From Robiginitomaculum sp. (GTDB taxonomy: Bacteria; Pseudomonadota; Alphaproteobacteria; Caulobacterales; Maricaulaceae), in assembly GCA_021776595.1 (NCBI GenBank), contig JAJFFP010000090.1, forward strand, positions 1-41,143: a stretch of DNA of 41,143 nt, read 5' to 3'. A program made the position numbers and the translations under genes. Shown here one piece after another: positions 25,873 through 33,770 of this stretch. Position 1 is the first letter of the stretch. Every line of letters begins with the position of its first letter. The notes under the pieces are model-generated. The model was not told the origin of the DNA and made no database searches. It saw only the letters and a program-made list of their open reading frames with translations.

Positions 25873-26719
25873 AGCATTACCGCCCATAGGGGCGCATCTG
25901 GACCGCTTTGCATTGCGGGCGAATAAGTCACTTGGCCAGCATTTTTTATTTGATCTGAATTTAACCCGTAAAATTGTTCGTGCTGCTGCCATTGGACCTG
26001 ATGACCTGGTGGTGGAAATCGGGCCGGGACCTGGCGGTCTGACCCGTGCTTTACTGGAAAGCGGGGCCAGGGTGATTGCCATTGACAAGGACCAGCGATT
26101 CTCGCCAATTCTGAACGATATCAGCGCCGCCAGTGATGGGGCTTTGCAAGTGCGTTATGAAGATGCCCTGCGCACCGATATGCAACAATTTGCAACGGGC
26201 GAGAACACGTATAAAATCGTATCCAACCTGCCGTATAATGTGGGCACACAATTACTGGTGCAGTGGTTGATGGCTGACCCGGTTTTGTGGTCATCGATGA
26301 CCTTGATGTTCCAAAAAGAAGTGGCCGAGCGGGTAGTGGCAGAACCCGGCAGTTCTGCCTATGGCCGCCTTGCGGTATTATGCGCGGCCATTGCCGATAC
26401 GCATCTGATGTTCAATGTTCCAGCCAGTGCTTTTTCCCCACCGCCTAAAGTAGAATCGGCGGTCGTGCATATTACCCCCAAAGCCAAAGATAACCGATTT
26501 TGCGATCTGGCAGGCTTGGGGCAGGTAACGCGCGCAGCTTTCGGGCAAAGACGCAAAATGCTCCGCGCCAGTCTCAAGCCAATGATCAAATCCACAACCT
26601 TATCGGTTGCGGATTGGCTTGGCGCCGCCAATATTGATCCCACGGCACGACCAGAGACCTTAACGCCAGAGGAATTTATCTGCCTCACCCGCCTCTGGAA
26701 AAGTGCAATAACAAAATAA
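25859..26719 (+). CDS. rsmA: 16S rRNA dimethyladenosine transferase
   Basis: 286 aa. Dimethylates two adjacent adenines near the 3' end of 16S rRNA. ANKSLGQHFLFDLNLTRKIVRA is the family start, EIGPGPGGLTRALLESG binds S-adenosylmethionine, and NLPYNVGTQLL is the catalytic N-L-P-Y motif. The C-terminal part (FGQRRKMLRASLK) fits the helical rRNA-binding domain. ATG 25859 has AGGA 5 nt upstream, inside pdxA. Last gene of the envelope cluster. Confidence 0.95.
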   Translation: MGALEALPPIGAHLDRFALRANKSLGQHFLFDLNLTRKIVRAAAIGPDDLVVEIGPGPGGLTRALLESGARVIAIDKDQRFSPILNDISAASDGALQVRYEDALRTDMQQFATGENTYKIVSNLPYNVGTQLLVQWLMADPVLWSSMTLMFQKEVAERVVAEPGSSAYGRLAVLCAAIADTHLMFNVPASAFSPPPKVESAVVHITPKAKDNRFCDLAGLGQVTRAAFGQRRKMLRASLKPMIKSTTLSVADWLGAANIDPTARPETLTPEEFICLTRLWKSAITK

Positions 26720-26772
26720 TGCAATAAAAACAATAAGAAAAGCCGCATAATACGAATGCGCATTATTTTGCA

Positions 26773-26801
26773 TTGACAACATTTAGATAATTAGCTAAAT
26801 A
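26773..26801 (+). promoter_or_regulatory. Promoter with embedded operator-like palindrome for the ArsR-family gene
   Basis: TTGACA (26773-26778) and TAAATA (26796-26801) are 17 bp apart. Between and overlapping them, ATTTAG (26781-26786) and CTAAAT (26795-26800) form an inverted repeat with an 8-nt centre, a good candidate operator for the encoded repressor. Transcription should begin at or one base before the ATG at 26809, with no room for a ribosome-binding site, so the message is probably leaderless. Confidence 0.6.
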
Positions 26802-26808
26802 TCAATTT

Positions 26809-27111
26809 ATGAACAAGGTATTCAAAGCCCTTTCGGACCCGACAAGACGGCAGGTGTTGCAACTATTGCGCGACAAACCGATGAATGCCGGTGAACTGGC
26901 AGAACATTTTTCGGTCTCTAAACCAACCATGTCTGCCCATTTTACTGTGCTTCGAGAAGCCAATCTGGTGGATGCCAGCAAGGTGGGCAAATCGGTCATT
27001 TATCGCCTGAAGCTCTCCGTATTGGAAGATGCCTTGCTTGCCTTTACCGGGGCCATCGGGCTGGAGTTGAATACGGAAAAAAATACAACCTCGCAAAGGG
27101 ACACACCATGA
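26809..27111 (+). CDS. ArsR-family transcriptional repressor, SdpR-like
   Basis: 100 aa. A winged helix-turn-helix protein: VFKALSDPTRRQVLQLLRDKPMNAGELAEHFSVSKPTMSAHFTVLREANLVDASKVGKSVIYRL covers nearly the whole domain. It has no metal-binding cysteine motif. The start of the domain and the pairing with an SdpI-like membrane protein match the Bacillus SdpR autorepressor group. The palindrome in its promoter suggests autoregulation. Its stop overlaps the next gene (ATGA). Confidence 0.88.
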   Translation: MNKVFKALSDPTRRQVLQLLRDKPMNAGELAEHFSVSKPTMSAHFTVLREANLVDASKVGKSVIYRLKLSVLEDALLAFTGAIGLELNTEKNTTSQRDTP

Positions 27112-27698
27112 TTAGCTCAAAATTATCTTCTTCATTTTCCTTATTTATTGTTCTGGGCGTTATCTTGTTGGGTGCCTGGATGTGGATATTAGAGCCCGCG
27201 CACAGCCTGCGCTGGGCAATCGGCATCGCTTTTCTGCCAGTGGCCTGGATGGGGATTACGTTCCTGCAGCGCTTTTCGGCCTGTCGGCGGGTTATAGAAG
27301 GTGGTCATAATGCGCTGATGGGCGGTATCATCCTGGGGGGGGTAATGCTTGCCGGGTCTTATGCACTAAAAATTGCCCAGCATTATACATTGATTGAAGA
27401 CAGTTCATCAGATCGCCTTGTGGCCGTGTTGATTGGTGCCTTTATGGTCATTATTGGCAATGCGCTGCCCAAAAAGCTGGAACCACTTGACGCGACAAAG
27501 TGTGTGCAAGGCAAGGAGCAAAAATTCAAGCGATTCGCAGGCTGGATGTTTATTATCTCCGGGTTTGGGTATGCACTGGCCTGGCTGGTGCTGCCTGAAA
27601 GCCTGGCAGACAAACTGGCTTTGCCTATTCTGGCAGCTCCAATACTGATCGTCATGTTTCGTTTCTTTTTTCAATCGCTGGGTAAGTCTCAGGACTGA
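27108..27698 (+). CDS. SdpI-like integral membrane protein
   Basis: 196 aa with about six membrane-spanning segments (17-35, 40-57, 75-92, 104-121, 143-161, 168-186). GNALPKK followed by a charged loop and an R-x-x-GWMFIISG span recalls the GN-x-LPK and R-x-x-G-x-x-x-x-x-G motifs of SdpI. In Bacillus, SdpI is the immunity protein against the SDP cannibalism toxin and the signal receptor for SdpR. No sdpABC toxin genes are nearby. A possible role is resistance to a membrane-active peptide, by inference only. Confidence 0.7.
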   Translation: MISSKLSSSFSLFIVLGVILLGAWMWILEPAHSLRWAIGIAFLPVAWMGITFLQRFSACRRVIEGGHNALMGGIILGGVMLAGSYALKIAQHYTLIEDSSSDRLVAVLIGAFMVIIGNALPKKLEPLDATKCVQGKEQKFKRFAGWMFIISGFGYALAWLVLPESLADKLALPILAAPILIVMFRFFFQSLGKSQD

Positions 27699-27737
27699 TT
27701 TCTGATCTGTATCCTCACAAAAAATTCATGTCTATGG

Positions 27738-27784
27738 CCTGTTTCCACGCACCACTTTGAGGCATACTCTGCGTGAGAAACAGG
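27738..27784 (+). promoter_or_regulatory. Hairpin covering the cobT ribosome-binding site
   Basis: CCTGTTTCCACGCA (27738-27751) is fully complementary to TGCGTG-A-GAAACAGG (27770-27784) apart from one bulged A, giving a 14-bp stem with an 18-nt loop. The right arm ends in AGG, part of the AGGGA (27782-27786) that is the best Shine-Dalgarno site for cobT at 27795. If formed in the mRNA it would hide the site. A dyad operator in DNA is the alternative reading. Confidence 0.6.
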
Positions 27785-27794
27785 GACTGGGTAA

Positions 27795-28796
27795 ATGGCT
27801 TTTGTTCAACAAGACGAACCCTTTGACGATTTGCGCACATTGATTGCCAATTGTCCGGCGGCTGATGAAGATGCAAGGGCCAGAGCATTATTGCGTCAGG
27901 AGCAGATCGCCTTGCCAGCGGGCGAGCTTGGGCGACTGGCCGATCTTGCGGTTTGGATGGCCAGTTGGCAAAGCGGCGATGCCCCCCATATTGACCGGCC
28001 AATGGTTGCGGTGTTTTCTTCTGCTCATCAGATCACTGACCAGGGGGTGTCGCGTTATGGCATGGGTCATGCCCGTGAAATGACGGATCAGGTTTTGGCT
28101 GGTACCGGCGCTGTAAACCAGATTGCCAAGGCTGCCGGTGCAGGACTGAAAGTCTTTGAACTGGCTCTGGAGGAGCCAACGCCAGACATTACCAAAGGGG
28201 CGGCGCTTAGTGAACGTGACTGTGCCTCAACTATGGCCTACGCCATGCAGGTATTGGAAGAACAACCGGATGTTCTTTGCATCGGGGTTGTCGGTGCCGG
28301 GGCAACCACGGCGGCCGGGGCTATGGCATTGGCTCTCTTTGGTGGCACACCGGCTTTTTGGGCGGTTGCTGGCTCAGCTGTTGATGATGCAGAAATGCTA
28401 ACGGCTAAGGCCAAAGTCATAGGGGCGGCGGTGGACTTTCATACCGGTAACCTTGATGACCCACTGGAAGTTTTGCGCCGTCTTGGCGGCCGCGATATTG
28501 CCGGCGCCGCCGGGGCCATACTGGCCGCTCGGCATCAGGGGGTGCCGGTGATCCTGGACGGGTTTGTTACCTGCGCCGCTGCGGCGGTGTTACACCGTAT
28601 AGACAAGACCTCTGTAGACCATTGTGTGGCAGGCTCTGTTACCCCGCGCGATTCACATCATGCCATCCTGGACCGGCTTGGCAAACGGCCAATACTGGAT
28701 TTAGGGCTGGGTCTTGGCGATGGTTCTGGCGCGGCATTGGCCATCAATATTTTACGCGCGGCTGTGGTTTGCCATAATGATTTAGGGCGCGCATAG
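27795..28796 (+). CDS. cobT: Nicotinate-nucleotide-dimethylbenzimidazole phosphoribosyltransferase
   Basis: 333 aa. Makes alpha-ribazole phosphate, which supplies the lower ligand of cobalamin. Landmarks are VAVFSSAHQITDQGVSRYG in the N-terminal half, LCIGVVGAGATTAAGAMALALFGG, GGRDIAGAAGAILAARHQGVPVILDGFVT, and LDLGLGLGDGSGAALA near the C-terminus, with the catalytic glutamate expected late in the chain. No other cobalamin gene is in the window, and I see no cobalamin-riboswitch consensus upstream. A hairpin lies over the ribosome-binding site. Confidence 0.9.
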   Translation: MAFVQQDEPFDDLRTLIANCPAADEDARARALLRQEQIALPAGELGRLADLAVWMASWQSGDAPHIDRPMVAVFSSAHQITDQGVSRYGMGHAREMTDQVLAGTGAVNQIAKAAGAGLKVFELALEEPTPDITKGAALSERDCASTMAYAMQVLEEQPDVLCIGVVGAGATTAAGAMALALFGGTPAFWAVAGSAVDDAEMLTAKAKVIGAAVDFHTGNLDDPLEVLRRLGGRDIAGAAGAILAARHQGVPVILDGFVTCAAAAVLHRIDKTSVDHCVAGSVTPRDSHHAILDRLGKRPILDLGLGLGDGSGAALAINILRAAVVCHNDLGRA

Positions 28797-28909
28797 GGGC
28801 GCAGTGCCATGCAAATCTGTTGACTGGCCAGACAGCATTATGCCTTGTGTGAACCGGCCAGACCGCTTTTTTATTCTTGTCATGTTCCAAAACTCTGGAG
28901 ACGATTTTC

Positions 28910-29524
28910 ATGAAACTATATACCGCTGCTTTCGCCCCAAACCCTGAACGGGTGCGCATGTTCCTCAATGAAAAAGGAATAAGCGATATTGAAATGGTTG
29001 AAATGAACATCATGGAAAGGGAGCACAAGGCCAAAGACTATCGCGCGGTCAGTCCGTTTGCCCAAATTCCGGCGTTGGAGCTGGGCGACGGGCGGGTATT
29101 GACGGAAAGTCGCGCAATTTGCCGTTATCTGGAGGGGTTGTATCCGGAACCAAACCTGTTTGGAAAAACCGGAGAGGAAACGGCATTTATCGAAATGTGG
29201 GACCGGCGTATGGAATTTATGTTTTTGCTGCCATTGGCCTGGTGGATACGTCATGGCCATCCGGCCTTTACCGTTATTGAACAACAAATTGCCGAACTGG
29301 CACCCAGAGGCGAGAAAACCTTCCGGTATTTTGCTAAATGGCTTGATGGAGAACTGGCAGATCGGGATTTTGTGGCCGGGGATCGTTTTACCATTGCCGA
29401 CATTACGGCTTTTGCCTCGGTTGGGTTTGCCCGCGTGGCCAAATGGAAGCCGGATGCGGACGCATTACCACACCTGACGGCCTGGCGCGCGCGTATGCTG
29501 GAACGGCCATGTGGTCAAAAGTGA
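28910..29524 (+). CDS. Glutathione S-transferase family protein
   Basis: 204 aa. Thioredoxin-like N-terminal domain beginning MKLYTAAFAPNPERVRMFLNEKG, with FAQIPALELGDGRVLTESRAICRYLE containing the conserved cis-Pro and the glutathione-binding E-S pair. An all-helical C-terminal domain follows, with FVAGDRFTIADITAFA (the N-capping motif). CTGGAGA at 28895-28901 sets the start. Substrate unknown. Confidence 0.88.
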   Translation: MKLYTAAFAPNPERVRMFLNEKGISDIEMVEMNIMEREHKAKDYRAVSPFAQIPALELGDGRVLTESRAICRYLEGLYPEPNLFGKTGEETAFIEMWDRRMEFMFLLPLAWWIRHGHPAFTVIEQQIAELAPRGEKTFRYFAKWLDGELADRDFVAGDRFTIADITAFASVGFARVAKWKPDADALPHLTAWRARMLERPCGQK

Positions 29525-29535
29525 TAGAAACGCCG

Positions 29536-30792
29536 CTATCCAAAGGGTGCGTCTATAGAAGGGGAAAGGGCGCTAAATAGCTTTGGCCCTTCTTCGGTCA
29601 TGTGCAGGCAATCTTCCAAGCGTATGCCAAATTCACCAAAGATATAAATCCCCGGCTCATCGGAAAAACACATGCCGGGGGCCAGTGGTGTGGCTTCACC
29701 ATGGACAAAGTTAACCGGCTCGTGGCCATCCAGACCAATGCCATGGCCAAGGCGGTGGGAAAGACCGGGGGTTTTGTATCCTGGCCCATAGCCTTCCTGT
29801 TCATAAAACGCGCGCACTACATCATCGATTTTTCCAGCCGGGGTGCCAATTTCCATGGTTTCCAGTGCCAGCTCCTGTCCGGCCTTGACCGTATTCCACA
29901 CTTTACGCTGTTTGCGGTTTGGCTCCCCAAAAACAAAAGTCCGTGAAATATCCGATTCATAATCATGCACCGAGCAACCGCAATCCATCAGCACCACTTC
30001 GCCTTCACGCACCTCCTGCGGTTTGCCGGAACCATGGGGGTAGGCACTGGCCTCGCCCAGCAATATGAGTGAAAATTGAACATCGCCACCCAGGGCGGTG
30101 GTGGCTTGGTTCATCATTGTGGCAATGTCCTGGCGGGACTGTCCGGCTTCTATACGCGGGTATACCGACCGATAGGCCGCCATGGTTATGTCGCTGGCGG
30201 TTTGCATGAGGGCCAGCTCGGCCGGGGATTTATACATTCGTACCCCGCGCGTAACGGACGCGCCATTGATAACTTCAAACGCCGGCGCCGCCTTTTTAAT
30301 CCCGTCAACAATAAAGTAGCGCACGGTTTCTTCTATGGCGAGTGTGCCACCCGTAAGGCCCCGGTCCTTGAGAACGCCATCGACCAGCGCAAACGGGTTT
30401 TCGTGCTCATTCCAGGGGCGCACATCATCGCCAAAACTCATGCTTTCACGAATGGAGGGTTCCTCAAAAAAGGGTGTGATAACGGCAATGTCGCCTTTTG
30501 CCGGGATGACCGCACCGGTAAAGCGCTCCGATCGCCACCAGCGTATACCGGTAAAATAAACCAGTGCTGATCCGGCTTCCAGCACCAGGGCAGATACGCC
30601 TTGCTGCTGCATCAGTTTTTGTGCTTTGGCAATGCGCGTAAGGCGTTCTTCTACGCTGATCGGCTTGGCATTTTTGGTAAGGTTGGGAAAAGACGGCATG
30701 CTGGCGGCCGGTTCTGGTGACTTGCCACTACAGGCGCTAATGAGGCCCGTTGTGCCAGCCAAAGCCAGTAATTCGCGTTTGCTGATCTTCAT
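29536..30792 (-). CDS. M24-family metallopeptidase (Xaa-Pro aminopeptidase-like), probable lipoprotein
   Basis: 418 aa. The N-terminus MKISKRELLALAGTTGLISAC is a signal sequence ending in a lipobox (ISA-C), so the protein is probably anchored to a periplasmic or outer-membrane face, whereas most aminopeptidase P enzymes are cytosolic. The creatinase N-terminal domain covers about 45-190. The pita-bread catalytic domain follows, with metal ligands in DCGCSVHDYESDISR, HRLGHGIGLDGHE, SDEPGIYIFGEFG and RLEDC. The first acidic residue and the final glutamate are all present, so an active two-metal enzyme is expected. It lies 11 nt beyond the convergent glutathione transferase and 4 nt downstream of the acyltransferase gene. 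Confidence 0.88.
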   Translation of the reverse strand: MKISKRELLALAGTTGLISACSGKSPEPAASMPSFPNLTKNAKPISVEERLTRIAKAQKLMQQQGVSALVLEAGSALVYFTGIRWWRSERFTGAVIPAKGDIAVITPFFEEPSIRESMSFGDDVRPWNEHENPFALVDGVLKDRGLTGGTLAIEETVRYFIVDGIKKAAPAFEVINGASVTRGVRMYKSPAELALMQTASDITMAAYRSVYPRIEAGQSRQDIATMMNQATTALGGDVQFSLILLGEASAYPHGSGKPQEVREGEVVLMDCGCSVHDYESDISRTFVFGEPNRKQRKVWNTVKAGQELALETMEIGTPAGKIDDVVRAFYEQEGYGPGYKTPGLSHRLGHGIGLDGHEPVNFVHGEATPLAPGMCFSDEPGIYIFGEFGIRLEDCLHMTEEGPKLFSALSPSIDAPFG

Positions 30793-30796
30793 GGCT

Positions 30797-31519
30797 CTAA
30801 TCCTCTTTGCCTGGCGCTATACGGCTACGCACCCAATCCAGTAAAGTGTTATTGTGCAGCATCTCTGCGTAGGCGTTATCCATGAACCGATCAAGGGAGG
30901 GAGGGTCCGCCAGTAAATCCATACGGGTGCGAAATTCAGCTTCCGGGTCCAGTTTCTTGACAATTTTGGCAGGATTACCCGCAACCACCACATTAGGCGG
31001 CACATCACGCGTTACCACGGTGCGGGCCCCCACAATGCTATTTTTTCCGATGGTAACGCCCTTGCCGACAAAGACACCGTCTCCCAGCCAAACATTTTGT
31101 GCCAACTCAACCGGTTTGGCGTTGGTGTCTATGCTGGTGCGGTCATATAGCCCATGCCAGTCACAATCACTTATGGTCGCGTCACGGGCCAGCATACAGC
31201 CATCACCAATAGTGATTTTCCGGGCGGCAAGAATACGTGTTCCACCGGTAAGCAATACACAATCGCCTAATTTGATTTGCCCTTTTTTTTCCGGGGTGGC
31301 CCACACGGTCAAGCGCACGGGGGCATCTGACGAGGCAATCACATGCAGCGCTTTACCGGCGGTAATGCCTGCACCAAAAAGGTGCAAATGACGCGCGCCG
31401 ATAAATTTGGCGTATGGGCCAAGCCGGTCAAAGCGCGGCGCAAGGAATCTTTTGGCCCACCATGCCCAGAATTGGTTTTGGGCATCATAAAGCCATTTGG
31501 GACGGGCATCGCGGCGCAT
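30797..31519 (-). CDS. Acyltransferase with left-handed beta-helix (hexapeptide repeats)
   Basis: 240 aa from ATG 31519, which has GGAGA at the correct distance; the frame extends 26 codons further without a site. Hexapeptide repeats run from about residue 70 to 185: ITIGDGCMLARDATISD, VWLGDGVFVGKGVTIGKNSIVGARTVVTRDVPPNVVVAGNPAKIV. The last part is the typical end of acetyltransferases of the CysE/LacA/NodL group, with a likely catalytic His in CDWHGLYDR. The substrate is unknown; sugar or LPS decoration would fit. It lies 4 nt upstream of the M24 peptidase gene, so the two are probably one transcript. Confidence 0.85.
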   Translation of the reverse strand: MRRDARPKWLYDAQNQFWAWWAKRFLAPRFDRLGPYAKFIGARHLHLFGAGITAGKALHVIASSDAPVRLTVWATPEKKGQIKLGDCVLLTGGTRILAARKITIGDGCMLARDATISDCDWHGLYDRTSIDTNAKPVELAQNVWLGDGVFVGKGVTIGKNSIVGARTVVTRDVPPNVVVAGNPAKIVKKLDPEAEFRTRMDLLADPPSLDRFMDNAYAEMLHNNTLLDWVRSRIAPGKED

Positions 31520-31661
31520 AGTCTCTCCAGTTTTGTTCACCGTGCCCTGTGGCCATAATGAAATCAATGTGTCCACGGTATGAAATGCCTTGCGCACAAG
31601 AGGCGGAATGTCGCACTTGCACCTTGTAGTTGATTAACCATCTTCCTGTCCGAGAACACAA

Positions 31662-31678
31662 ACTGCGTTTTTCGCAGT
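31662..31678 (+). promoter_or_regulatory. Small hairpin in the 5' region of the YfdX-like gene
   Basis: ACTGCG (31662-31667) and CGCAGT (31673-31678) flank a T5 loop, about 13 nt before the AGGAGA ribosome-binding site of the gene at 31704. It could be an operator or a message-stabilising stem. No convincing -35/-10 pair could be fixed. Confidence 0.4.
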
Positions 31679-31703
31679 ATTTCAAACAAAACAGGAGACT
31701 AAG

Positions 31704-32630
31704 ATGCAAAAGATATTACTGACGACCGCTTTATGTGGTGCACTGGCTTTCAGCCTTTTCCCAACAGATATAGCCGCTGCGCAGGATCAAAACACCCAAA
31801 CGCCGGTTGTCAAAACCACTCAATCGCCGGATCAAGCCGTGCAACAAGTCAGCGATGCGGTACAAGCCAAGATTGTGCAAAGTGCTGTGGAGGCGCTGAC
31901 GCAAACGGGTGCAGCGTTAAAAGCCTTGCAGGATAAAGATACCGATAAAGCGCTGGAAGCGCTGGCCGGGGCCATTGGCAAGTTGGAATTGGTGACGAGT
32001 GCTGATCCAGACCTGAGTTTGGTGCCTGTCGATGTCAATGAGCGCCTTTATGACCTCTATGCGGATGCAAAAATTGTCGATGCCGTGCGTGAGGATGCCA
32101 TAAAATTCCTGCGTGAAGGCAATGTCCCCGCGGCCCGACAATTACTTTCCAATTTAGCGAGTGAATTGGTGGTCGAAACCACTTCTATACCGCTGGGATT
32201 CTATCCTGATTCCCTTAAACAAGTAGTGCAACTTGTTCGGGATAATAAAGTTGATGAAGCCGTAACCGCCTTAAAAGCAACTCTGGATACGCTGGTCGTA
32301 AACACAGTGGCAATACCGCTGCCGACTATACGTGCTGGAATCGCGGTAGATGCGGCCCGCGAACTTGCAGATAGCGATCAGAAATTGAGTGACGAGCAAA
32401 TTGGTCAAGTTAATGCGTTACTGGATGAAGCACGTGACCAGTTACGACTGAGTGTAGCACTGGGATACGCTGAACGTGGCTCGCTAAAACCGCTGCATCA
32501 GGATATTGAACAGGTTCGCAGACTGGTGAAAACGGGTAAGAAGGGTGAACTTTCTTTCAAACACCTTCTGAAAAACCTCAAAGACAAGTCAGACAAGAAT
32601 AAGGATGAAGTGAATAAAGCATCCAAATAA
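31704..32630 (+). CDS. YfdX-family periplasmic protein
   Basis: 308 aa. Signal peptide with a cut after AAA near residue 26. The rest is predicted almost wholly helical, with repeated patterns of the type A-x-x-x-L-x-x-x-D-x-D-x-A-L-E-A-L. A VPVDVNERLYDLYADAKIVDAVREDAIKFLREGNVPAARQLL stretch and IPLPTIRAGIAVDAARELA also occur. This matches YfdX in layout; E. coli YfdX is a periplasmic protein of the EvgA acid-resistance regulon. The protein is about 100 aa longer than E. coli YfdX, with a Lys-rich tail. Single-gene transcript with AGGAGA upstream and a strong terminator downstream. Confidence 0.7.
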   Translation: MQKILLTTALCGALAFSLFPTDIAAAQDQNTQTPVVKTTQSPDQAVQQVSDAVQAKIVQSAVEALTQTGAALKALQDKDTDKALEALAGAIGKLELVTSADPDLSLVPVDVNERLYDLYADAKIVDAVREDAIKFLREGNVPAARQLLSNLASELVVETTSIPLGFYPDSLKQVVQLVRDNKVDEAVTALKATLDTLVVNTVAIPLPTIRAGIAVDAARELADSDQKLSDEQIGQVNALLDEARDQLRLSVALGYAERGSLKPLHQDIEQVRRLVKTGKKGELSFKHLLKNLKDKSDKNKDEVNKASK

Positions 32631-32654
32631 TCAGCAATAACATAAATGAACAGA

Positions 32655-32686
32655 GAAGGCATCGGATAATCCGGTGCCTTCTTTTT
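32655..32686 (+). terminator. Intrinsic terminator of the YfdX-like gene
   Basis: GAAGGCATCGG (32655-32665) pairs with CCGGTGCCTTC (32671-32681), an 11-bp stem with one G-U and a 5-nt loop, followed by TTTTT. Confidence 0.9.
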
Positions 32687-32764
32687 CTGCAAATTGTATC
32701 TTTTATGCGCTGTTAACCATGCTCCTCAATAGAGCCGTTACGACTTTGGTATAGTCAGGTGTAT

Positions 32765-33709
32765 ATGAGAAGCGCAGCGAAAAAAAAAGCCAACCCGTTT
32801 TCGGGTTTATGGGGAAAGTCAAAACCAGTCCCACAGAAAAGCGCTGCACCCAGATCAAAAGAGGTGCCAATAAGGGCACAAAGCCCCACGGATCGGGCCA
32901 TGCAGCGTTTTGCGGGCCCGGCTCATCTGGTTGCTGCGGATCTGCTTTGGGGGCCGAACCGAATATGGCCGCGCGATAAGGCCAGTGAGCACACCCTGCC
33001 CTGGCAAACGGCTGAAGGAGGGCACATAGGTATTTTGGGGGCTGGCCTTGGGGCCTGGGGGTGCACGGTAAAACAGTTGGCACCGACAGCAAACATCACT
33101 GAGTTTGACTGGCGTTCTGATGTTGCGCGTTGGCGTATTGAACGTGAGCCCAATCAGGAAGTGGCCGTAGATGGTATTACATTTCACGAAATCAACCCTG
33201 GGGCTTTGCTGCCACCGCCCGCCAGGTGCAATTGTATTTTAGGGGTGGAGCCGATTTTTGTGCAAACCGGTTCATCAATGCTGAATTGGGCAAGACTGGC
33301 TTTGGCATCAGGGGGGACCATGGTTTTGGAAGAAATCGCCATCGATAATGCCTCCATGGTCGAGCGAGAAGCGCAAAGCCGCATGATGGTACGAACCAGT
33401 GATGGCGCTCAATGGCTAAGACTGGATGAGCAAAAAGGCATGATCCGCCGAAACGGATTTTTACTTGGTAAAGTAAGGGAACGCACTGGCGCGCATTTGA
33501 GGGCATTACAACAAACTATGGACCTGGCAATGCAACGCTTGGAGCCGCTAAATGAAGCAATAAAACATGCGCCATCATTAAAAAATGTGGCGGATCATTT
33601 CAATTGTGAACTTAATGCAGCAAAAAATCGCCTCAAGGCACTTGAGCAAGGCGCGTTAGCAGTCTATCGAATAGAAGTCATCAAGCCCCGCGCTGAAGAG
33701 CTGATTTAA
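32765..33709 (+). CDS. SAM-dependent methyltransferase-like protein
   Basis: 314 aa. After a basic, probably disordered N-terminus (about 45 residues), HIGILGAGLGAWGCTV looks like methyltransferase motif I. ITEFDW is the acidic end of strand 2, and a region around GVEPIFVQTGSSMLNWARLALASGGTMVLEEI corresponds to motifs IV-V. The C-terminal third is helical. The substrate is unknown. ATG 32765 is chosen with CAGG at 32756-32759; GTG 32759 is in frame. The gene sits alone between a terminator and the dehydrogenase gene. Confidence 0.7.
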   Translation: MRSAAKKKANPFSGLWGKSKPVPQKSAAPRSKEVPIRAQSPTDRAMQRFAGPAHLVAADLLWGPNRIWPRDKASEHTLPWQTAEGGHIGILGAGLGAWGCTVKQLAPTANITEFDWRSDVARWRIEREPNQEVAVDGITFHEINPGALLPPPARCNCILGVEPIFVQTGSSMLNWARLALASGGTMVLEEIAIDNASMVEREAQSRMMVRTSDGAQWLRLDEQKGMIRRNGFLLGKVRERTGAHLRALQQTMDLAMQRLEPLNEAIKHAPSLKNVADHFNCELNAAKNRLKALEQGALAVYRIEVIKPRAEELI

Positions 33710-33770
33710 TCTCCACACAGCGACCGGGGTATTACGCCGCCTGGCGGCCCCTGTTGAGAGAGTTAAGTCT

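Noticed and set aside
27699..27794. Cobalamin riboswitch before cobT
   Set aside because: The spacer is under 100 nt and lacks the B12-box and conserved core; only one hairpin is present.
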